NCBI GenBank assembly: GCA_023213315.1
Contig: JAKCPI010002008.1
Span: forward strand, 26,204-90,203
DNA from: Euborellia annulipes
Lineage: Eukaryota; Arthropoda; Insecta; Dermaptera; Anisolabididae
Length of the DNA: 64,000 bases
Direction: 5' to 3'
Below are positions 56,074 to 64,000 of the stretch, in pieces; position 1 is the stretch's first letter; every line of letters starts with the position of its first letter. The notes under the pieces were generated by a model. The model was not told the origin of the DNA and did no database searches. It worked only from the letters and a program-made list of their open reading frames with translations. The position numbers were made by a program, and so were the translations under genes.

Positions 56074-56354
56074 TGTGGTTCTTTATTTTGCTTTACCTCT
56101 TTATTATAAATAAATATATTTTGTAAAATCGCCTCGCCCCGGGCCGCCCGCCCCGTCTACAGGAAAGTAAAACAAAACATCTGGTGTGACTGGTCGCACA
56201 GCACATAACCTCCGATAATCAAAACTTGTGTTCTGTGCTTGTCACACCAGATGTTTTGTGTCGAGATATATTTAGTTTCCACCGATATATTAAAATTCAA
56301 GATGTAAAATTCATAAACATGGGAAAATATATTATATATTTTAATCAATTTCTA

Positions 56355-56805
56355 GAGGAAGTTTCCCGCAGTTCATGGATAAGGTAAAATTTAATTAAAA
56401 CAAAACGTTTGATTGTTGACTGTTTTTCTGCAGATAATTTTACAGTTTCGGAGATAAAATACTCCATCTTCAGGCTGACAACAACATACATCCATCATCA
56501 CAAATTTGTTCACAAATAATGTCAATCATTTATAATTTAATTATAGCGTTATGATTTGTCTGAATTCAAATAAAACTTCTTTATTTATTAAAAATTTTAT
56601 TTGAATTTTATAATAATTAAATTATAAATGATTGACATTATTTGTGAACAAAATTGTGATGATGGATGTATGTTGTTTCAGTCTGAAGATGGATTCTTTA
56701 ACTCCGAAAGTGTAAAATTATCTGCAGAAAAACAGTCAACAATCAAACGTTTTGTTTTAATTAAATTTTACTTTATCCTGCGGGTAAACTTCCTCTACAA
56801 ATTGG
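56355..56805. repeat. Palindrome with convergent hammerhead-like motifs (GAAACTGTA subtype)
   Basis: Arms share TTTTCTGCAGATAATTTTAC. Motifs at 56440-56479 (-; stem II GGAG/CTCC, GAAACTGTA) and 56679-56716 (+; GAAAGTGTA, damaged). It splits a family B element (56170-56340 and 56840-57400). Confidence 0.68.
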
Positions 56806-56839
56806 TTCTTATAAAAACTCGTACAGTCCAGTTATTTTC

Positions 56840-57400
56840 AAATATAGGCTATATATTTTGTTACCATGGCCTCCTATCTTTCCTATGAAGTACAAGAGTA
56901 AAGTGTGCTTCAAAAGATTTCAAGAACAAAATGAGAATATACATTTTAAAGAGTATCTAGCCCTCGGGGCTTGGTGTACAGTTTAGCGTGCTAACCTCAT
57001 ATACCAAAAGTCGCGGGTTCGGATCCCAGGCAATCCGATGATTTTATTTAAGCCATTTGGATACCAAATAAGAATGCCTGCCTGGACCGCAATCTAAATC
57101 GTTGGAGCGAATTTTGAGAAAATAAAGAAAAAACTGAAAAAGTACATCAGCAAAGTATTAGTACTCTTTGGCTGATTTTGTTCAAAAGCTTATTTTCACG
57201 CACTAGGGGAGGTGTCTAATTTAAATATAAAATTTCAGCCTCGTATCTCTTTCCGTTCTTGAGATATTTTGTTCCCAGACACCACTTAGGGGCCCTCAAA
57301 TGTATATGTGTGTATATCCGTCTCGACATGGAATTTTAGACATGCATCCAATACTTCCTCTCTCTATATATTAGCATATACAGAGGTAGGAGAAATAAAT
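56840..57400 (-). repeat. Family B body, interrupted by SINE S1
   Basis: The SINE fragment occupies 56960-57095 (+ strand head GCCCTCGGGGCTTGGTG, no poly(A)). Confidence 0.6.
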
Positions 57401-57615
57401 TAAAAAGAGCAGATGTTTTTTTGTTTTCTTTTTAAACCGGATATGCATGTGGCATGCCACCTTCTTTCTCTCTATTGTTTTGATGATGTGCAAAAAGTCC
57501 ATTTGGGAGAATATAAACAGGTGTCGTTCATGTTATCGCCGCTCCACGTGGACGCAACGCGATAAACTTGTTTAACAAATTAACAGATGAGGAGAAAAAC
57601 GAAAAGAGGACTTAC

Positions 57616-57633
57616 ATAAGCCTCCCTCTCTGC
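57616..57633 (-). other. Possible 18-nt 5'-UTR microexon upstream of VKR
   Basis: On the - strand an 18-nt segment is bounded by a strong acceptor (TTGCTTACAG) and a perfect donor (GTAAGT). It lies outside recognised repeats, 2.4 kb upstream of the signal-peptide exon. This is splice-site evidence only. Confidence 0.25.
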
Positions 57634-57837
57634 CTGTAAGCAAAACAACTCAATTGAATGAAAAAGAATCAGATTAAAAGCCATAAAGGGAGATTCGTTA
57701 CGAAATTGTTCCTTCTCTCCTTGGCCTATTAACATCAAAGTATACAAATGAAAATGCATTTTTTACTTTTTTTTTTTTTTAAAGCAAACAGATAAACAAA
57801 ATGAAAGCTCTCATCTGGGCAAATGCGTCCTTAAACA

Positions 57838-58335
57838 GAAGAAGAAAGTATTGGATTCATGTCGAAATTTGGAAACTGTATGTGACCAAAATATCTCTAG
57901 AACCAAAAGAGCTACGGGGTTGAAATTTTATATTTAAGTTAGGCACCTCCATGGCACGTGACAGGAAGGTTTTGAACAAAATCGACCAAAGAGTACTAAT
58001 ACTTTACTGATGCACTTATTCACTTTTTTTTCGATTTTCTCTAAATTCGCTCCAACGATTCTGATTAAAATTCATAAATCGATTATTTTTTAGATGCTCT
58101 TTAAAATGTATATTCTCATTTTTCTCTCAAAATTGTTTGAAGCACACTTTACTCTTGTACTTGATAGAAGGCCATGCTAAGAAAATATAAATATTTTCTC
58201 ATTTATATCTTGAATTCTAATATAAGGAGAAAAACTAAATAAATATGGCGATACAGAAAAAAATCTGGTGTGACAAGCACAGAACACAACTTGCAATTAG
58301 CGGAGGTTGTGTGCTGTGCGAACAAACACACTAAA
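57838..58335 (+). repeat. Family B element, diverged
   Basis: Middle and hairpin end are recognisable; the start is altered. Confidence 0.55.
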
Positions 58336-58614
58336 ATTCACAAATAATTAATTATTCAATTGTACGAAAATAGGATTTTTATCGGACCCGGGCGACCTAA
58401 AATCCCCAAATGGGGATATTTGTAAAAATGTTGATTTCTAGACAAAGCATGATAATATTTATTGAAAAGAGAGATTTTGCAATATCTTCTTGATATAATA
58501 TTTGTTTTCAATTACACTATCTAATCAAAATTTTATCATCAACTGAAAGACAAGTCGTTCGTTGCTCTGCTCTGCTCTGCCTTGTGAACAAGATCCCCCG
58601 CAAAAGAAATGATC

Positions 58615-58618
<4 letters not shown>

Positions 58619-58646
<28 letters not shown>
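58619..58646 (+). repeat. (GA)n microsatellite
   Basis: About 14 GA units. Confidence 0.9.
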
Positions 58647-58649
<3 letters not shown>

Positions 58650-58885
58650 ATTTCTTTGACATCTTCCTCTATGCCTTCCCCTCCCCATTAATAAGTACAG
58701 TACACCTTTATAAAAGCTCTTTTTCTTTTTCTTTTTTTTTTAAATATGAATTTATTCTAATAAAATTCGCCTCTAACGATCTGGTTGACCTTTTTAGAAA
58801 TCTTGGATAATAAAAATAAGAATTTGATTTGACACAAAATCACATTAAAAATAAATAAATAAATAAATTCGTTGATAGTTTGGGC

Positions 58886-59176
58886 CATGGGCGTACCCAG
58901 GATCAAATCTAGGGGGGGGGCATGGTCAGATCATGGTCGTCCAGGGGGGGGGGGGCAAATCATGGTCGTTCAGATTGGGACATAGCTATTTTTAATATAG
59001 AGGGGAAAAGCCTTCGAATTAAAGGCCTAAAAACCCTCGAGTCCTAACAAAAATAATCATTCGCCGCCGCTATCCACCAATTTGTTTCGTTTCACCACTT
59101 TATAAACGATTAATTTTTTTTTTTTTGCTTCTGAGGGGGGCAGCTGCCCCCCTGCCCCTCGCTGGGTACGCCCATG
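58886..59176. mobile_element. hAT-like MITE, CATGGGCGTACCCAGG ends
   Basis: Perfect 8-bp duplication GTTTGGGC (58878-58885 and 59177-59184). 291 bp with G-run blocks. Confidence 0.8.
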
Positions 59177-59494
59177 GTTTGGGCTGAAATTAATAAGTAG
59201 GAGAAGGAAATCAGCGCCTCTTTTTCCACCATATACACTATTTATTTGCAAATAAATAAATAATCTGATAGATTCTATGCTTTACACAATAAGCCTTTTT
59301 GTCACCAGAAAAAGCATTTTCACTTTCTCTTACCTATATATGTAATTAATAGAAAGAAGATTTTAAACGAGTGGATCCCGCAAGCATATATGGCGCGGGA
59401 ACGAAATTTCTCAAGACCTTCAAGAGTTTGATATCAGCTAGGACACGAAAAAAGTTTATTGGCACTTTTGTTCCGATACTAGTACTTTTTTCCT

Positions 59495-59955
59495 TTTTTT
59501 TTTTTTTTTAAACACTTTTTTCTCCTTCACCCACACATACACACAGTCTTTTCGGCAACTTAGGTCATTTAAGACTTTAACGATATCCGTTATAAAGATT
59601 AATATACATATTAGGGGTCCAGGCATTCTTATTTAAGTCATTTGGTATCCAAACGCTCGCCCCCCCCCGCGCCTCTCGCGCTTCCGCTTTTTCCCAAAAT
59701 ATCCGGCTTTTTTTTTTGAAATTTCATAATAAATTCATTTTATATCACAAATCCGAAGAAAAATTACAAAAAAAAGCCCGAACGAGATTCGAATACTAAA
59801 AAAAAAAGGTCGAACGAAAAATCGCGCCCCGGGTTGAGCTTCGCCCCCTCCGCCCACAAAGGCTAGTTAGTTATGCCGCTGCTGCCTGGGGTCCGAACCC
59901 ACGACTTTTGGTATACGAGGTTAGCACGCTAACCTCTACACCAAACCCCGAGGGC
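59495..59955 (-). mobile_element. SINE S1 with a nested insertion
   Basis: Tail at 59495-59655 and head at 59885-59955 are split by a GC-rich unrelated segment (59656-59884). Confidence 0.65.
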
Positions 59956-59984
59956 CTTTTTTTTCCTTGATTGTGATGTACTTT

Positions 59985-60285
59985 TTCAATTTTTTTTTTT
60001 TTTTTTTCGATTTTCTCAAAATTCGCTCCAACGATTTTGATTAAAATTCAAAAATCAAATATTTTTTAGATGTATATTCTCATTTTGCTCTCAAAAATGT
60101 TTGAAGCATATATTACTCTTGTACTTCATAGGAAAGATAGGAGATATTGCCAACGTAACAAAATATAAATATTTCTCCACGTTTAAAAATCTTGAAATTC
60201 GGTTGTACCGGTACCGTACTGTCAGAAACTAAATATATTTCGACACAAAAAATCTGGTGTGACAAGCACAGAACATAACTTTCAA
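59985..60285 (+). repeat. Family B element, 3' half
   Basis: From TTTTTCAATTT to the first arm of the terminal hairpin, which ends in a C run. Confidence 0.6.
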
Positions 60286-60406
60286 TTTCCCCCCCCCCCA
60301 AAAAAAAAAAAATTACTTCGACTGATTTAGCAAATGAAAGCAAATGTTGCTAAAATATTTTTACAAAATTCATTGAATCAAACGCTATGCGAGTTAGCCA
60401 ATGGAT

Positions 60407-60648
60407 CAGCGGCGTCATTTCAACTTTTTCTTGGGAGGGGGGGGGGCAAACATTTTTTTTTTCTCAAAATTTACTTACAAATAGATACTCTAATTTGGCC
60501 AAAATATATTTAATTTAATTAATCGTTTAATTTTGTACAGTTTGTACTCTCGTAGATATATTTTGAAATATTTTATTTTAAAATTTTCAAAAAATCAGAG
60601 CCCTTGGGGGGGGGGATGCCCATCTGCCCCCTCCAATTGACGCCACTG
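60407..60648. mobile_element. hAT-like MITE, CAGCGGCGTCATTT ends
   Basis: Flanked by CAATGGAT and CTATGGAT (7 of 8). The ends resemble those of the element at 29815. Confidence 0.75.
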
Positions 60649-60719
60649 CTATGGATGACTATTTGACAAGCTATATACTACACCAATAGATAACTCAAGT
60701 TCATTTTTATCTAAATAAA

Positions 60720-61170
60720 AAACAAAAAATCAGCGGAAGGGATGGAAATTGTAATTAAAAACAAACAAAAAAGCGGAGGGGAATTTGGACAAACAAACAG
60801 GCGAGAAGCCGGCGAGGTCGCGGCCGCCGGGAATTGCGCGTTGCACCGAATAGTAAATGCGTCTAATCAAAGGAACCGTCAAATTCATTCTTGCTATTTA
60901 TCCCCCCCCCCCCCCCTGCCCTAATCAATGACGTCCCCCGATTCTTTTTCTTTCTTTTTTTTCCTGCACGTGATCAATAATCCATCATCCGGCTTAATAT
61001 CGTTGGATTTATCAATAAAATGGAGGGGATGGGGGTGGGGGCTGGGGGGGGGAGATTCCGAACAGGAAAAGAGGAACAGGTGTTTGTTTATATCAAATGA
61101 AGATCTTAAAATAAAGTAATTTATCGCAATTGCGCGGAGGCCAACCTGAATTTTATATGCGGCGCAGTTA
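60720..61170. other. Small GC-richer island, function unknown
   Basis: 60790-60850 has a cluster of CpG (GGTCGCGGCCGCCGGG) unusual for the window. It could belong to an upstream exon or promoter of VKR; there is no ORF evidence. Confidence 0.25.
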
Positions 61171-61176
61171 ATCACT

Positions 61177-61840
61177 TTTACTTTCTCTTACCTCTATATA
61201 TCTTGTTAATGTATATAGAGAGAGAAAGTATTGGATTCGATGTCGAGATTTTGACGGATAGACACGTCTTGACAGGGCCGCAGTGCAGGGGGGGGCCGAG
61301 GGGGCGACGGGCCCCGGGCGCTATAAAGAAAGGGGCGCTGGCAGCGTTCAAATTTTTAGAAAAAAAGTGTATTAAGACAAAAAATAACAAACTTATCTAA
61401 AAAAAATAGAAATATTTTTCTTTTTTTATTGCAACAGCGCCCAGCTCTAGGGGGGGGCGTTGGAATTGGTCCAGGGGCGCCCTAATTTGGGAGTCGGTTG
61501 TAAGTAGAGATGTGTTATTTATTGAATCAATAAGATTTAAATAAAAATTTATTTGTTAAATTTTTTTTAAAAGGATGAAAATATACCAGCATTTAAATTT
61601 TAAATTTTTTGGAATTCTAAATTGACAAATATATTTTTTTTAATTTGTTAAAATTACTTGAAAGTGAGAAGCCGCCACTAACACCCATAAATAGGAGATT
61701 ACGAAATTCTTTTATATTAATTCCGGGCATTCGAGTAAATAAACATCGATGCCTTGAGGGGGGGGGGGCGCGGTTGGCCAAAGGGCGCCGCAACCCGGGA
61801 GCAAAAATTTATAAAGGCACATTTTTAGAGATATAGAGAA
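61177..61840. other. Family B start followed by G-run sequence
   Basis: A 100-bp family B fragment (61177-61275) leads into G-rich, GGCGCCC-containing repeat sequence of unknown type, with blocks at 61285, 61450 and 61758. Confidence 0.4.
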
Positions 61841-61906
61841 AAATAAATTTTAATCGAAAATATACTTTAAAGTGGTTCTAATTTTGAATTTTCTAAATTT
61901 TTTTAA

Positions 61907-62053
61907 GGCCGGCCATTCACGATCGCTCCATCCACCCAAAATAAACAAAAATGGAGCTATGTCACTCCAAAAACTGACGTGGGTGGGGAAAACAAATGAA
62001 TATCGTGTTGTGAATGGATGACATCCATTTGGAGCGATCGTGAATGGCCGACC
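61907..62053. mobile_element. PIF/Harbinger-like MITE (147 bp)
   Basis: Ends GGCCGGCCATTCACGATCGC and its inverse, flanked by TAA on both sides (61904-61906 and 62054-62056). Confidence 0.78.
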
Positions 62054-62054
62054 T

Positions 62055-63220
62055 AAGACGTCACCACTGAACAATATGCAGATAGTTAAAACAAAATATT
62101 CCAGTTTCAGTAAAATCGGAGGTGATTTAGTGGTGCATCAAACTGCTTAAAGTTTAGAAAAATCGAATTCTTACAGTTTTTTTTAAACTTTGCACATCCC
62201 TAATACAATTTTCTGAACCCTGAATGAAAAAACATATTTACGGTATTTTATAGTCCTTTGGGTTTCCAAAAATCATTCATTCTTGAAAATATATAAACAA
62301 AACAGGTATCAAAGTTGAGCGCTATCATATATCTAATTTGTAAATAGAGCCCAACTTTTAATTGCTTCGCCTTCGGCGAAATTCCCTCTCTGACTCAACT
62401 TCTTTTTATTCTGGCCAATCAGCGCCGTGATCGTCACATACGCACAACGACAGGAAGTCAGCTTTTAAAGAACTTCAGAATATCGTAAATACACGATTTT
62501 TGCATTCAGGGATGGTAAAAATTTTTTAGGAGGCCCAAAGTTAAAATAAAGGGTCGGACTACGCCGAGCGCACAAATTTGCCCATCCACTATTCAAAGAA
62601 ATAACGCAACGCGTTTGTTTATTTGTTTTGATTTTGCTCTGTTGCTATGCACAATTTTCGAATTTAAATGATTTTTAACAAATTTATAACAAATTAGGGT
62701 ATTAATATTATATATCCTATTACTCGTGAGCAAGTCTAGTTTCTGAATATATAAATAAAATTATAGGTTATGTAAAAAAAAATATTGACCCCCCTCTAGA
62801 GCGCCCCCCTAATGTTTACCAAAAGCTTTTCAGTTCTTGACCTTTACCTCTAGTTTATGTATGCGAAATTTCAAAACAATTGGGTGAATAGTTTTTGAGT
62901 TTTCGTTGACGAAAAATATTACCACACACATACACACAGACAAACGGACAAATAGACATCATTCCAAAATCTACTTAAATGGATTCAGGGGACCTCAAAA
63001 CGCTTAAAAGCTTCAGAAAAATGTCGATTTTTTTAACGATTACATTAACTTTACCTGCCCAACCTGCGGTTGATTGGCAAAAGTAAAAACTGAATTCGAT
63101 TTTTCTAAACTGTTAGTCGTATTTTGCACCACTTATTCAGCTCCGATTGTACTGAAACTTGAAAATTTCAGTAGAGTATTTTAACTATCTGTATATTTTT
63201 TCAGGTGTGACGTCTTAAAA
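62055..63220. repeat. Imperfect foldback
   Basis: Arms 62055-62190 and 63090-63220 share GACGTC, AGATAGTTAAAA and CTGAAACTGAAA-type sequence. The spacer has a family B fragment (62970-63005). Confidence 0.55.
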
Positions 63221-64000
63221 AATCTTGAAAATTCACTCAAAAATAGCTTATAATAATACCCCGGGAAAAAATTTCCTTTTGAACTCTGTAATCTACGTGA
63301 TAGACAAAGTTTAGCAGACGGACACTTCGCTATAGTCTATACCGGGTGAGCCAATAGTCCGTGGACGGAAGATTGTGGGGCTTACAAAATAAAAAAAAAA
63401 TGGTGCATAATGTGGACCTTAGAGCTACAAATTAAAATAGCTTGTTCCAATTGCACCTCATATACAGGGGTGGTCCATATCAAAGTATGCTTTTTTTAAA
63501 ATGGAACGCCCTGTATATTATTGAATATTTGGATTCTACGGCCAATTTTAGTGGTGACTTTATGTCATGCAATATATGCTAAAACAAAAACTATTAGTCG
63601 CAAATCGGGCTTCTGTGAAATAACTGCTGTCTGGTAAAAAATTCGGAATATCGAAAGAACTATTACTTAGGGGACTGTTCTTTTGGTGAGGTTACTAACC
63701 ATGAAATGTACTAATGAAGGCCAGATGGGTAACTCGGAATTATTCTTGTGTTGGGAGATATGGCTATGCCAATTTGGAAAATTTAAATCATGGATAACTT
63801 CCTTATTTCAAATGGAACATGCTACTTTTTTTATGCCATGGGACGTAGAATTTAATTAGCTTTCAGATGATATAAGGTTGTCTATATCTATCTTTGGTAA
63901 TTTTATTTTTATTTCAAAATATCTGATTAATTTGACTTACGAATGGAGAAAACAATTAAAATAACAATCCAAATGCAAAATAAAATTGTATTGCAATAAT
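63221..64000. other. Unassigned sequence at the window edge
   Basis: Contains TACCGGGTGAGCCAATAGTC and GGAACGCCCTGTATA, phrases that look like transposon ends. No ORF. Confidence 0.35.

Larger units (their letters stand above)
55590..56280 (+). repeat. Retrozyme-like direct tandem: two hammerhead units of 288 nt plus a partial third
   Basis: Each unit has a family-B-type TCTGGTGTGAC hairpin, a TTTCGAAATATATTTATTTT spacer, the hammerhead, then GTGGTTCTTTATTTTGCTTT. The third copy stops after the hairpin. Predicted cleavages after 55780 and 56068 would release a 288-nt RNA. Upstream of VKR, opposite strand. Confidence 0.7.

Noticed and set aside
55590..56280. CRISPR-like or satellite array
   Set aside because: Only two to three long units, each with a ribozyme core and hairpin, in a eukaryotic genome; it fits a retrozyme-like tandem.

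Overview
The window is nuclear DNA of an invertebrate animal. The protein-coding genes are split by GT-AG introns, one gene is a Venus kinase receptor (a receptor tyrosine kinase class known from invertebrates and absent from vertebrates), and the AT-rich background is packed with MITEs, SINEs, a non-LTR retrotransposon tail and hammerhead-bearing foldback elements. I cannot name the species; an arthropod is plausible but not proven.

Two real genes are present, in convergent (tail-to-tail) order with about 0.8 kb between their stop codons. On the + strand at 534-5833 are the last eight coding exons of an SLC38A9-type lysosomal amino-acid transporter and sensor; its 5' exons lie left of the window. 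On the - strand from 55168 down to 6626 is a complete Venus kinase receptor gene. I assembled it by hand from 15 coding exons whose phases all agree (3,606 nt, 1,201 residues): signal peptide, an N-terminal region resembling a glycine-betaine-type (type II) substrate-binding protein, a type I Venus flytrap domain, one membrane span, and an insulin-receptor-like tyrosine kinase. Both products are expected to sense small nutrients.

Region by region: 1-5833 is SLC38A9, with two large introns full of palindromic elements and a 69-nt poly-G run. 5834-6625 is the shared 3' intergenic segment. 6626-7816 holds the kinase exons. 7817-18798 is an 11-kb intron with two 1.4-1.7-kb foldbacks carrying tRNA-like sequences. 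18799-20964 is a compact exon cluster (membrane span and membrane-proximal flytrap). 20965-29614 carries the remaining flytrap exons. 29738-40328 is a 10.6-kb intron with hAT-like, PIF/Harbinger-like and other elements. 40329-50191 holds the substrate-binding-like exons. 55085-55168 is the signal-peptide exon. 55212-64000 is upstream sequence with no clear gene.

The most unusual layer is a set of about two dozen sequences with the hammerhead-ribozyme core (CTGANGA, stem II, GAAAC, GTH). Most occur as convergent pairs in palindromes. Two occur as a direct tandem with a 288-nt period, as in retrozymes. Several lie in introns in the sense orientation of the host gene, and in the best copies the flanking helices still pair.
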